NCBI GenBank assembly: GCA_031323845.1
Contig: JAVIYP010000002.1
Coordinates: 35,737 to 99,736, forward strand
Length of the DNA stretch: 64,000 bases
Direction: 5' to 3'
Origin: PUPG01 sp031323845
Lineage (GTDB): Bacteria; Bacteroidota; Bacteroidia; Bacteroidales; UBA7960
The notes under the pieces were generated by a model. It did no database searches, was not told where the DNA came from, and was given only the letters and a program-made list of their open reading frames with translations. Below are positions 1-8,515 of this stretch, piece after piece (the first letter of the stretch is position 1; every line of letters starts with the position of its first letter). The position numbers and the translations under genes are program-made.

Positions 1-1097
1 TCCTTGATACGTACCTGGTGATGCGTTTCATAACGTTCTTTCAGACCTCTTAAAATACTTATGGCGTCGGTCTTTCCCGGTTCATCAACAACTACGGTCT
101 GAAAGCGGCGTTCCAATGCCTTGTCTTTCTCAAAATAGCGCTGATATTCCTTCAGCGTTGTTGCACCAATCGCCCTCAGTTCGCCCCGGGCCAGAGCCGG
201 TTTAAGGATGTTTGCGGCATCCATGGCCCCTTCTCCGGCAGCACCTGCACCTACCAGGGTGTGTATCTCATCAATAAAAAGGACATACTCGCCATCCGAA
301 GAAACCACCTCCTTTACCACCGCCTTGATGCGTTCCTCGAATTCACCCTTGTATTTGGCCCCGGCAATCAGGGCACCCATATCCAGCGAAAAAATCTTTT
401 TTGACTTGAGGTTCTCCGGTACATCACCGTTGATAATTCGATGAGCCAGACCCTCGGCAATGGCTGTTTTACCCACACCGGGCTCGCCGATGAGTATGGG
501 GTTGTTTTTGGTACGCCGCGAAAGAATCTGCAAAATCCTTCGGATCTCATCATCACGCCCGATTACCGGGTCAAGCTTCCCTGATAAAGCCATATCGTTA
601 AGGTCAATGGCGTATTTATTCAACGCATTGAAGCGTTCTTCAGCTGTCTGACTGTCAACACGTGACCCTTTTCGAAGCTCCCTGATAGCTTCTTTCAGGT
701 TTTTCTCGGATAACCCACTGTCTTTCATTAGTCCGGATATATCGTCTGAACCGGTTACCAGGGCCAGCAGGAGGTGCTCAATGGAAACAAATTCGTCACC
801 GAAATCTTTCAGTTTGCCCATGGCTCGCTGCAGACTTCGCTTGCAAGAGTCCGACAGGTATGACTCGCCACCCGAAACTTTCGGATAGCGTTCAATGATC
901 CTGTCAAGAGCCTGGGTGAGGACGTGCAGTGGCACGTTGTTTTTCTTGAGCAGAAAGGGTGCAACGTTGTCATCCACCGCCAGAATGCCTTTGAGCAAAT
1001 GACCGTTTTCAATGGCCTGGTGGCCATATCCGGCAGCAATCTCCTGTGCTTTTTGCAAGGCTTCCTGTGTTTTTATGGTTAATTTATCAAAATGCAT
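1..1097 (-). CDS. clpB: ATP-dependent chaperone ClpB, N-terminal part (cut by the window edge)
   Basis: Hsp100 disaggregase that works with DnaK to solubilise aggregated protein in the cytosol. About 365 residues are visible, starting at the ATG complement at 1095-1097 (MHFDKLTIKTQEALQ), the usual ClpB start. The Clp N-domain occupies roughly residues 1-145. The first AAA+ module follows, with Walker A GEPGVGKT near residue 203-210 and Walker B LFIDEIHTLVGAG near 275. The frame runs open to base 1, so the coiled-coil middle domain and second AAA+ module lie outside. I chose ClpB over ClpC because of the N-terminal sequence and because a UVR-containing ClpC is encoded separately at 38699. The 189 bp between this gene and rimM show no recognisable signal. 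Confidence 0.95.
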   Translation of the reverse strand, partial: MHFDKLTIKTQEALQKAQEIAAGYGHQAIENGHLLKGILAVDDNVAPFLLKKNNVPLHVLTQALDRIIERYPKVSGGESYLSDSCKRSLQRAMGKLKDFGDEFVSIEHLLLALVTGSDDISGLMKDSGLSEKNLKEAIRELRKGSRVDSQTAEERFNALNKYAIDLNDMALSGKLDPVIGRDDEIRRILQILSRRTKNNPILIGEPGVGKTAIAEGLAHRIINGDVPENLKSKKIFSLDMGALIAGAKYKGEFEERIKAVVKEVVSSDGEYVLFIDEIHTLVGAGAAGEGAMDAANILKPALARGELRAIGATTLKEYQRYFEKDKALERRFQTVVVDEPGKTDAISILRGLKERYETHHQVRIK

Positions 1098-1286
1098 GGT
1101 ATCGTCCGTTTTTTTAGAAACCCTGAGGTGTTCTTGTAACGACAGGGCTCCTTAGTAAAACATTATCTCATAAAACACCGGATCAAACTCCGGGCCAACC
1201 TGCGAGGGTCAAACAATACTGCGACAAAATGACACCCTTCGGCCGGAGAGACCGTGGATGTTGGCCGACATGCTGACAGTCAAGAG

Positions 1287-1814
1287 TTAAAGATATAAGT
1301 CAATTAAACCGGCAGGAGGGTTCAGCACCATGCTTTTCTCAGTGTGGTTCGTCCGTATGATCATATCCTGGTTGGCGGGAATCAGGATTTCCCTGTCTCC
1401 CGCCATGATACGGAATACCGGATTGTCAGGATATTCAATAATGGCATCAACAATGCCAAGAAATTTATTATCGGGAAGAAAGACCTTGTAGTTTAGGCAG
1501 CTCCGCATTTTTTCCGACCGCCTTTTTTCTGCAGGAATACGAGAGAGCGGAAGGTATAATTCTCTCTCACATAAATGACGAGCCTTGCCGTCATCAGTAA
1601 CGTCCTCAAACCTGATCACCGCTTCTTTTTCTTTGCGTCGGACCGTAAGTTCTTCAATAAAAAAAGGAACCAGTTTCCCTTCAATCAGAACGAAAACTGC
1701 TTCCTTTTCTTTCAGGAGTGCTGTGTCTTCTGATGCCAATAGCACCACCACATCACCTTCAAAACCTGTTGTTTTTGAAATATAACCCAGATAATAAGAG
1801 TCTTCGGTTTTCAT
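1287..1814 (-). CDS. rimM: Ribosome maturation factor RimM
   Basis: Assembly factor that binds ribosomal protein S19 and helps mature the head of the 30S subunit. The 175-residue length is normal. The N-terminal half begins YYLGYISKTTGFEGDV, the RimM beta-barrel signature (G-x-I-x-K-x-x-G-x-x-G). The C-terminal half is the PRC-barrel, with FLGIVDAIIEYPDNPVF and a terminal stretch containing ILIPANQDMI. It starts 26 bp after the stop of rpsP on the same strand, so the two are almost certainly cotranscribed, as in many bacteria. Confidence 0.93.
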   Translation of the reverse strand: MKTEDSYYLGYISKTTGFEGDVVVLLASEDTALLKEKEAVFVLIEGKLVPFFIEELTVRRKEKEAVIRFEDVTDDGKARHLCERELYLPLSRIPAEKRRSEKMRSCLNYKVFLPDNKFLGIVDAIIEYPDNPVFRIMAGDREILIPANQDMIIRTNHTEKSMVLNPPAGLIDLYL

Positions 1815-1840
1815 CTTATTGGGTTATTGTAATCAGGAGC

Positions 1841-2509
1841 TTACTCGGCTTTATCTGCCGGCTTATCCTGTTCTTCGGTGTTCTCCGGCTCTTCAGCTTT
1901 TTCCGGCTCTTCCGGCTTATCTTGCGCTTCGGCTACCTGATCTGGTTTTTCTTCCGTTGCGGCTTCCTCTTCTGCAGTGGCTTCCGTGGCTTCTGCAACA
2001 GCACCTTCTTCAGCCTCTTCCGCGAGTTTTTCTTCGACCTTCAGATTTTCTTTTGCACGTTTTTTTGCAAGTTCAGCAGCGCGGGCTTCATTTACCTTGC
2101 GTTCTTCTTCGAGGACCAATTTTGCTTTTTCCTTTTTGGAAAGCATGTCATCTTTTTTCGCCTGCTCTACTTTCTCTTGCTTTTCCTTGAGCCATGCCTG
2201 GAATTTTACTTCCGCCTGCTCTTCTGTCATAGCTCCTTTTTTAACGCCTTTCAGCAGGTGATGCTTAAGCATTACGCCCTGGTTCGAGAGTATGCTGCGC
2301 GCAGTATCTGTGGGTTGAGCCCCTGTTTGCACCCAGTAAAGTGAGCGTTCAAAATTAATTGAAATGGTAGAGGGGTGCGTCATGGGGTTATAAGTGCCAA
2401 GTTTCTCAATGAATCTTCCGTCCCGGGGTGCACGACCATCCGCTACTACCAAGTGATAAAAAGGTTGTCCCTTTTTACCGTGTCTCTGTAGTCTGATCTT
2501 TGTTGGCAT
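1841..2509 (-). CDS. rpsP: 30S ribosomal protein S16 with long acidic C-terminal extension
   Basis: Component of the small ribosomal subunit body. The first 80 residues or so are canonical S16 (MPTKIRLQRHGKKGQPFYHL, then ADGRAPRDGRFIEKLGTYNP). The family is usually 75-90 residues, but this protein has 222. A lysine-rich segment (about 85-150) is followed by a Glu/Ala/Pro/Lys low-complexity tail (about 150-222). Extended S16 proteins are common in Bacteroidota, and the frame is intact with no internal stop, so the tail is taken as real. It is the first gene of the rpsP-rimM pair and diverges from dnaE. Confidence 0.93.
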   Translation of the reverse strand: MPTKIRLQRHGKKGQPFYHLVVADGRAPRDGRFIEKLGTYNPMTHPSTISINFERSLYWVQTGAQPTDTARSILSNQGVMLKHHLLKGVKKGAMTEEQAEVKFQAWLKEKQEKVEQAKKDDMLSKKEKAKLVLEEERKVNEARAAELAKKRAKENLKVEEKLAEEAEEGAVAEATEATAEEEAATEEKPDQVAEAQDKPEEPEKAEEPENTEEQDKPADKAE

Positions 2510-2558
2510 TGTTGTTTGTTTTAATGATAATAATTAATAACGTGTTTTTTTGAGGGTG

Positions 2559-2566
2559 CAAATATC
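2559..2566 (-). promoter_or_regulatory. Probable -7 box of rpsP-rimM
   Basis: On the minus strand this reads GATATTTG followed by CACC, one base away from the Bacteroidota -7 consensus TAnnTTTG. It lies 50 nt upstream of the rpsP start. No convincing -33 TTTG was found at the expected distance. Confidence 0.35.
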
Positions 2567-2660
2567 GTTCTTTTTTCTTGAATAAAAAAATAAAACTGAC
2601 CGAAAATCAGGTTTGGGATAAGAAGTTTTTCCCTAATTTTATTGTTTAAAAAACCTGTTC

Positions 2661-5600
2661 ATGACAATTCCCGACTTCACTCATTTACACGTACATACGC
2701 AATATTCTATTCTGGATGGAGCTTCGGCCATAGAACCTCTTATCAGAAAAGCTGCCGAAGATGGCATGAAGGCACTTGCCATTACCGACCACGGAAATAT
2801 GTACGGAGTTCTTGAGTTTATCAATACTGCTGTACACCATAAAGTCAAGCCTATTATTGGTTGTGAGATGTATGTTACTGATGGCAGCCGGTTTGAGCGG
2901 AAGGGCAGGGAAGACAGGAGCGGCTATCATATGATCTTGCTCGCTAAAAACCTGCAGGGTTACAAAAACCTCTCACGTTTATGCTCACTGGGTTACCTTG
3001 AGGGCTTTTACTATACTCCTCGCATTGATAAGGAGTTGTTATTCAGGTATCATGAGGGTCTCATTGCCACATCGGCCTGTTTGGGAGGCGAGATCCCGCA
3101 AACCATCATGAACAAAGGAGAGGAGGCTGCCGAGCTGATTCTTGAACAATACCTGGATGTCTTTGGTGATGATTTTTACCTGGAGCTGCAGCGGCACGGG
3201 CTTGAAGAGCAGGAGCCTGTGAACCGGTCGCTGATCCGTATGGCCGGTAAGTTTAACGTTCCCCTGATCGCTTCGAACGATGTCCACTACATCAATGCCG
3301 AAGATGCCAGGGCGCACGACATCCTGATCTGTCTGCAGACGGGTCGTGACCTGGACGACAATACCAGGATGCGCTATTCGGGGCAGGAATACCTGAAGAC
3401 CCGCAAAGAAATGGCCGACCTGTTTTCGGACGTTCCGGAGGCACTTTCGGGCACCATGGCGATTGCTGATAAAATTGAGGAATATTCGATCAGGGCAAAG
3501 CAGGTCATGCTGCCCAACTTCCCGCTGGCCGAAGGTTTTGAATCGGAGGATGATTACCTGAGGCATCTCAGCTACCAGGGAGCGGCGAAACGTTATCCCA
3601 AAATAACGGAGGAAATCAGCGAACGGCTCGACTATGAGCTAAAGGTGATCAAGGAGATGGGGTTTGCCGGCTATTTTCTGATTGTGCAGGACTTTATCAA
3701 CGAAGCACGCCAGCTGGGCGTTGCCGTCGGACCCGGAAGGGGCAGTGCTGCCGGATCGGCCATAGCCTACTGCACCGGCATTACCGACATTGACCCCATA
3801 AAATACAACCTGCTTTTTGAACGCTTTCTGAATCCGGAAAGGATCTCTATGCCGGATATTGATATTGATTTTGATGATGAAGGACGTGAAAAAGTCATAC
3901 AATATGTGATAGACAAATATGGCCGTGATAAGGTCGCACAGATTGTGACTTTTGGCACTATGGCCGCCCGTTCAAGCATCCGCGATGTTGCCAGGGTCCT
4001 TAAGCTGCCCCTGCCGGAGGCCGACAGGCTGGCCAAACTGGTGCCGGAACGTCCCGGTGTTTCGCTTAAAGATGCATACAAGGAAATACCCGAGTTGAAC
4101 CAGGCCCTGACACAAGGTTCACCGGAAGTCAGGGAAACCCTTGAACTGGCCAGGAGTCTCGAAGGTTCTTGCCGGCAAACAGGTGTGCACGCCTGCGGTG
4201 TAATCATCGGGCCGACAAACCTGGTGGATTGCCTTCCGCTCAGCACTCAAAAAGATACCGACCTTCCGGTAACTCAATATGAAGGAAAAAACGTTGAGTC
4301 GGTGGGCATGCTGAAGATGGACTTTCTTGGTCTCAAAACCCTGTCCATCATTAAAGAAACGCTCCGGAACATAGAAAAGAGGTATGGCAGCAAGATTGAC
4401 ATCGACAACATTCCGCTGGATGACGAAAACACCTATGCCCTGTATCAAAGGGGAGACACCGTTGGTACGTTTCAGTTCGAATCGCAGGGAATGCGCGAAT
4501 ACCTGAAGGAGTTGAAACCTTCCAACATCGAAGACCTCATTGCCATGAATGCCCTCTACCGGCCAGGACCCATGGGCTTTATCCCGCTGTATATCAAGCG
4601 CAAACACGGGCAGCAACCGGTCGAATACCCGCACCCCTGGCTGGAAGAAATTCTGAAACCCACCTACGGCATCATGGTTTACCAGGAGCAAATCATGGAA
4701 GCAGCCAGGATCATGGCCGGATTTACACTGGGAAATGCGGATATCCTGAGAAGGGCTATGGGTAAGAAGAAAAAGCAGGAGATGGATCACCAGAAAGCTC
4801 ACTTTGTTGAAGGGGCCATTAGCAAAGGCATCAAGAAAGGAACCGCCGAAAAGATTTTTGAAGTCATTCAACGCTTTGCTGAATACGGCTTTAACCGTTC
4901 ACACTCAGCAGCATATTCTGTGGTTGCTTACAGAACTGCCTATCTTAAGGCCAATTATACCCCTGAGTTTATGGCCGCTGTGCTTACACACAACTTCAGC
5001 GATATCAAAAAGATCACCCAAATGATGGAAGAGTGCCAGCGCCAGCAAATTCCGGTGCTTGGCCCTGATGTCAACGAAAGTACCTTCAACTTTGTGGTTA
5101 ATGATAAAGGGGAAATCCGTTTCGGGCTGGGTGCCATAAAAGGCGTTGGAGAGGGTGCCGTTGAAAATATTGTAGAAGAACGCGAAACCAATGGTCCTTT
5201 CAAAAACATCTTTGACTTTGCCAAACGGGTTAACCTGCGAAGCGTAAATAAAAAGGTCTTTGAATCGCTGGCAAAAGCAGGTGCATTTGATTGTTTTGCA
5301 GGATGTCACCGCGCCCAGTTTTTTTATACTGAGGATAATGGAGCCAGCACCTTTATTGATAAGATCATCAGGCATACCAACAATGTGCTGGCACGCGAAA
5401 ATACGTCGCAAATGAACTTGTTTGAGGACACTGCAGAGGTCGTTCTTCCCGACCCTGAATTACCCCAGTGCACTCCCTGGAGCGTCATAGAAGTGCTTCA
5501 GCAGGAAAAAGAAGTAACGGGGATGTATATTTCCGGTCATCCGCTCGACAATTACAAAATACACATCAAGAGCTATTGCAATACAGCAATTGGTGAACTG

Positions 5601-6125
5601 AGAAACCTGCATGCTTTGGGTAACAAAGAACTGGTCTTTGCAGGCATCATAAGCAATGCCGTGCATAAATACACCAAAAACGGCAGTCCCTATGCCAGCT
5701 TTCAGATTGAAGACTATTCAGACTCTTATCAGCTGTTTCTTTTTGCAGAAGATTATCTGAAATTCAAACACTTTCTTGAGTCACAAAATGGGGTGATGAT
5801 CAGGGCGAACCTGCAGGTCAACAGACGCAATCCGGCCCAGCTCGACATACGAATCAAAAGCATCAGCCTGTTAAGTGAACTGGTGGACCTGAAAAGCGCA
5901 GAGCTTTTGCTGCAAATACCGGTAGCCGATGTTGACGAAAAGTTTGTAAGCATCATGCACAAGCTGGCCAAAAAGCACAAAGGGAAAGCACGCCTGAAAA
6001 TATCACTGCTGGATTCACTGGAACATTTTTCAGTGGATATGTTTTCGCGCAACACAAAAGTTGAAGCCGTAAGCTTTTTAAAAGAATTTTTGAAATATTA
6101 CAATGTGGGATATCGTTTAAATTGA
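2661..6125 (+). CDS. dnaE: DNA polymerase III subunit alpha
   Basis: Catalytic subunit of the replicative polymerase. 1154 residues is typical for the family. The PHP domain is at the N-terminus (FTHLHVHTQYSILDGA, residues 6-21; ITDHGNMYG near 42). The palm carries GPGRGSAAGS near 358 and the catalytic aspartates in SMPDIDIDFDDEGRE near 396-410. The tau/beta-binding and OB-fold region (ELVFAGIISNAV near 993) lies toward the C-terminus. Start ATG 2661 gives the conserved N-terminus MTIPDFTHLHVHT. It diverges from rpsP and is followed 74 bp later by trxA. Confidence 0.97.
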   Translation: MTIPDFTHLHVHTQYSILDGASAIEPLIRKAAEDGMKALAITDHGNMYGVLEFINTAVHHKVKPIIGCEMYVTDGSRFERKGREDRSGYHMILLAKNLQGYKNLSRLCSLGYLEGFYYTPRIDKELLFRYHEGLIATSACLGGEIPQTIMNKGEEAAELILEQYLDVFGDDFYLELQRHGLEEQEPVNRSLIRMAGKFNVPLIASNDVHYINAEDARAHDILICLQTGRDLDDNTRMRYSGQEYLKTRKEMADLFSDVPEALSGTMAIADKIEEYSIRAKQVMLPNFPLAEGFESEDDYLRHLSYQGAAKRYPKITEEISERLDYELKVIKEMGFAGYFLIVQDFINEARQLGVAVGPGRGSAAGSAIAYCTGITDIDPIKYNLLFERFLNPERISMPDIDIDFDDEGREKVIQYVIDKYGRDKVAQIVTFGTMAARSSIRDVARVLKLPLPEADRLAKLVPERPGVSLKDAYKEIPELNQALTQGSPEVRETLELARSLEGSCRQTGVHACGVIIGPTNLVDCLPLSTQKDTDLPVTQYEGKNVESVGMLKMDFLGLKTLSIIKETLRNIEKRYGSKIDIDNIPLDDENTYALYQRGDTVGTFQFESQGMREYLKELKPSNIEDLIAMNALYRPGPMGFIPLYIKRKHGQQPVEYPHPWLEEILKPTYGIMVYQEQIMEAARIMAGFTLGNADILRRAMGKKKKQEMDHQKAHFVEGAISKGIKKGTAEKIFEVIQRFAEYGFNRSHSAAYSVVAYRTAYLKANYTPEFMAAVLTHNFSDIKKITQMMEECQRQQIPVLGPDVNESTFNFVVNDKGEIRFGLGAIKGVGEGAVENIVEERETNGPFKNIFDFAKRVNLRSVNKKVFESLAKAGAFDCFAGCHRAQFFYTEDNGASTFIDKIIRHTNNVLARENTSQMNLFEDTAEVVLPDPELPQCTPWSVIEVLQQEKEVTGMYISGHPLDNYKIHIKSYCNTAIGELRNLHALGNKELVFAGIISNAVHKYTKNGSPYASFQIEDYSDSYQLFLFAEDYLKFKHFLESQNGVMIRANLQVNRRNPAQLDIRIKSISLLSELVDLKSAELLLQIPVADVDEKFVSIMHKLAKKHKGKARLKISLLDSLEHFSVDMFSRNTKVEAVSFLKEFLKYYNVGYRLN

Positions 6126-6199
6126 TGATTATAATCATGACCATATCCACAAAAAAATGATACTTTTATATTCTTATTTTCAATTTAAATTTTGAAACT

Positions 6200-6517
6200 A
6201 TGGCAATGGAATTTACCGATTCGAATTTTGAAGAACTCGTTGTGAAATCAGACAAGCCTGTATTGGTTGACTTTTGGGCAGAATGGTGCGGTCCCTGCCG
6301 CATGGTGGCGCCTATTGTTTCTGAGATTTCCCAGGAATACGATGGCAGGGTGGTGGTAGGAAAGTGCGACGTCGACAGCAACCCTGATGTGGCCATGAAA
6401 TATGGTATCCGCAACATTCCGACCATTCTGTTTTTTAAGGATGGAGAAATTGTGGATAAGCAGGTTGGTGCTGTCCCAAAATCCGTGCTGACGGATAAAC
6501 TTGACAACTTGTTGTAG
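6200..6517 (+). CDS. trxA: Thioredoxin
   Basis: Small cytosolic dithiol-disulfide oxidoreductase that reduces protein disulfides. 105 residues is the standard length. The redox motif WCGPC is at residues 29-33, and the cis-proline loop is NIPT near 74-77. There is no signal peptide, so it is a cytosolic thioredoxin rather than a periplasmic homologue. The start could be ATG 6200 or Met3 two codons later. It is followed 45 bp downstream by a DUF58 gene on the same strand. Confidence 0.96.
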   Translation: MAMEFTDSNFEELVVKSDKPVLVDFWAEWCGPCRMVAPIVSEISQEYDGRVVVGKCDVDSNPDVAMKYGIRNIPTILFFKDGEIVDKQVGAVPKSVLTDKLDNLL

Positions 6518-6562
6518 TTTTTAGATGTCGGTGACCTTGTCGCTGCAAAAACCATAGTTCTT

Positions 6563-7498
6563 TTGATTAAACAAATTGATCCTGAAGTGCCGGGTCGCTT
6601 TGGCAACCTCGACTTCCTGGCCCGTCAGGTTGTAGAGGGTTTTATTACCGGCATGCATAAAAGTCCTTTTCACGGCTTTTCCGTTGAATTTGCCGAACAC
6701 AGGATATACAACCCCGGGGAAAGCACCAGGCATATTGACTGGAAATTATTCGCCAGGACAGAAAAACTCTTTGTAAAACGATATGAAGAGGAAACGAATC
6801 TTCGTTGCCAGATCGTTATTGATACTTCTTCTTCCATGCATTTCAGGGGAGCCGGCCGCGACACAGCCGGAACTTCCTCAAAACTCGACTTTTCCATAGA
6901 GTGCGCCGCCGCTCTTATTTATCTGCTCAGAAAACAAAGAGATGCCGTGGGGCTGAGCCTCCTCTCCGATAAAACCGAGCTTCATACGGAGGCTAAGTCA
7001 AGCAGCGTCCATTATAAAATGCTTTATACGCATCTTGATAAAATCTACAAAAAAAAGCAGCAGGCGCTCAATGTCACTACCAATACATCCGGGTTGCTGC
7101 ATTTACTTGCCGAGAAGATACACAAGCGGTCGCTGGTGGTCATTTTTTCCGATATGATGGACAATCAGGCAAGTCCTGATGCCTTATTTTCAGCCCTTCA
7201 GCACCTTAAACATAACAAGCACGAGGTAATCCTCTTCCATGTATATGAAAGGGAGCAGGAGCGGGATCTTTCATACAAAAGCAGGCCTTTCCGTTTTATT
7301 GATATGGAGACCGGAAAAAGTCTTCGTTTAAACCCTGCTGACATCAAGGATAAGTATGTGCAGAGCATGGCTGATTATTTCCATAATCTGCGCCTGAAAT
7401 GTATGCAATATAAAATTGACTTTGTTCCCGGAGAAATCAATGAAGGCTATGAAAAAGTACTGATGGGTTTTCTCGTTAAGCGTGCCAAGCTCTATTAA
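6563..7498 (+). CDS. DUF58 domain protein (first of two paralogues)
   Basis: DUF58 proteins are von Willebrand factor A-like cytosolic proteins usually encoded with MoxR-type AAA+ ATPases; the biochemical role is unknown. Family marks are FSVEFAEHRIYNPGESTRHIDWKLFAR split over residues 33-60 and a VWA-like core with VIDTSSSMHF near 90. The frame contains no ATG before the conserved region. The best start is TTG at 6563; upstream codons back to the trxA stop include only ATA as another weak candidate. A paralogue sits in the Bat operon at 31610-32488. Unlike that copy, this one has no moxR or bat neighbour and is followed 21 bp later by a PAS protein. Confidence 0.85.
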   Translation: MIKQIDPEVPGRFGNLDFLARQVVEGFITGMHKSPFHGFSVEFAEHRIYNPGESTRHIDWKLFARTEKLFVKRYEEETNLRCQIVIDTSSSMHFRGAGRDTAGTSSKLDFSIECAAALIYLLRKQRDAVGLSLLSDKTELHTEAKSSSVHYKMLYTHLDKIYKKKQQALNVTTNTSGLLHLLAEKIHKRSLVVIFSDMMDNQASPDALFSALQHLKHNKHEVILFHVYEREQERDLSYKSRPFRFIDMETGKSLRLNPADIKDKYVQSMADYFHNLRLKCMQYKIDFVPGEINEGYEKVLMGFLVKRAKLY

Positions 7499-7519
7499 CC
7501 GCCATCAAAAAAAAGAATT

Positions 7520-8470
7520 ATGGAACATCCTGCCTTCCTTAACGTATTACCGCTGGTATACGCCCTTGGGCTTATTGTGGCTGCCTTGTTGATTTTGTGG
7601 GTCATCAGCCTGATATTTTTTCAGCGGCAAAGAGCGCGTGCCAGGCGGAAGATGCACAAAATGCTTGGTTTGATGACGATAAAAAACTCTCATGAGATCA
7701 AAGCTCTGAAAGAAAATGAGGAAAAGCTCAAAAACATCATTGACCTTATGAATGAAGGGTTAATACTCACTGGGCCTGATCATCAAATCATTTATGTGAA
7801 CAAATGCGCATGTGGTCAACTCAAGCGAGGCGAGCAGGATATTCTTGGGAAAAAAATGTCAGCTTTTGCCGTTGGTCATCCGGAAGCTGCCAGGCTTGAT
7901 GAGCTTCAGCAAAAAGCGCGCTCCGGGGCTACTTTCAGAGAAGAGTTTCATATGGTACGCGGTGATCAGGAGCTGTTCTGGGCCAGTCTTAGCTTTTCAT
8001 TTCCCAGGGCATTGAAAGGCTTGAAAAAAGGGGCCATTATCGTGATGACAGAGGTTACTCAGCACATCCTGACGGAAGAAAAAATGAGGAAACTTACCAA
8101 CAATCTTGTGCAAAAGGTACGTCAGCTTGATTGTGTATTTGACATGCAGCAAATGCTAAGTGAGACAGGCTCCGACAGTGATGCGGCGATTCGCAAAGCG
8201 TTAAAGATCATACCGCGCGGACTGCGGTATGAAAGAGACATGCGTGTTGAGATTGTTTATCATAAAAAGGTTTATCAGTCACACGGGTACCAGCAGACCC
8301 AGTGGATCCACAAAACACCGATGAAATCCGGCCAATACCAGGTAGGACATATTGCTGTGAGTTATGTCGGTCCTCCGCCACCGAGGCACAGTCAGCCCTT
8401 TAAGATAGGAGAGAAGGTGTTGCTGAGAAACCTGGCCGACAAGCTGGTGAAAACCCTTGAAGCGGTTTAG
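7520..8470 (+). CDS. Membrane-anchored PAS-domain protein lacking a kinase domain
   Basis: 316 residues. One transmembrane helix (about 10-33) is followed by a basic RQRARARRKMHKM segment and a short coiled coil. A PAS domain (about 70-185) carries the typical entry KNIIDLMNEGLILTGPDHQIIYVN and ends at VMTEVTQHILTE. The last 120 residues (from about VRQLDCVFDMQQMLSE to the terminal NLADKLVKTLEAV) resemble the GAF-like sensory segment that precedes the kinase core in many Bacteroidota hybrid kinases (inference from remembered family patterns). No HisKA, HATPase, GGDEF or receiver domain is present, so the output is unknown. It probably shares a transcript with the DUF58 gene 21 bp upstream. 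Confidence 0.75.
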   Translation: MEHPAFLNVLPLVYALGLIVAALLILWVISLIFFQRQRARARRKMHKMLGLMTIKNSHEIKALKENEEKLKNIIDLMNEGLILTGPDHQIIYVNKCACGQLKRGEQDILGKKMSAFAVGHPEAARLDELQQKARSGATFREEFHMVRGDQELFWASLSFSFPRALKGLKKGAIIVMTEVTQHILTEEKMRKLTNNLVQKVRQLDCVFDMQQMLSETGSDSDAAIRKALKIIPRGLRYERDMRVEIVYHKKVYQSHGYQQTQWIHKTPMKSGQYQVGHIAVSYVGPPPPRHSQPFKIGEKVLLRNLADKLVKTLEAV

Positions 8471-8492
8471 TGTTCCGTAGCCTGCCGTATTG

Positions 8493-8515
8493 GCTGTAAT
8501 CAGGATTATTACAGC
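8493..8515. terminator. Hairpin between convergent genes
   Basis: GCTGTAAT (8493-8500) and ATTACAGC (8508-8515) form a perfect 8-bp stem with a 7-nt loop, between the PAS gene (ending 8470) and the convergent oxoamine synthase. Its right arm overlaps the stop codon of the latter. There is no strong T-run on either side, so a terminator role is only likely. Confidence 0.35.

Noticed and set aside
1718..2344. Phe/Leu-rich 208-residue frame opposite rpsP
   Set aside because: Produced by the Glu/Lys-rich S16 tail read on the other strand, not a membrane protein gene.
4119..4871. 250-residue frame antisense to dnaE
   Set aside because: It lies wholly within the strongly conserved polymerase gene on the opposite strand and shows no family resemblance.
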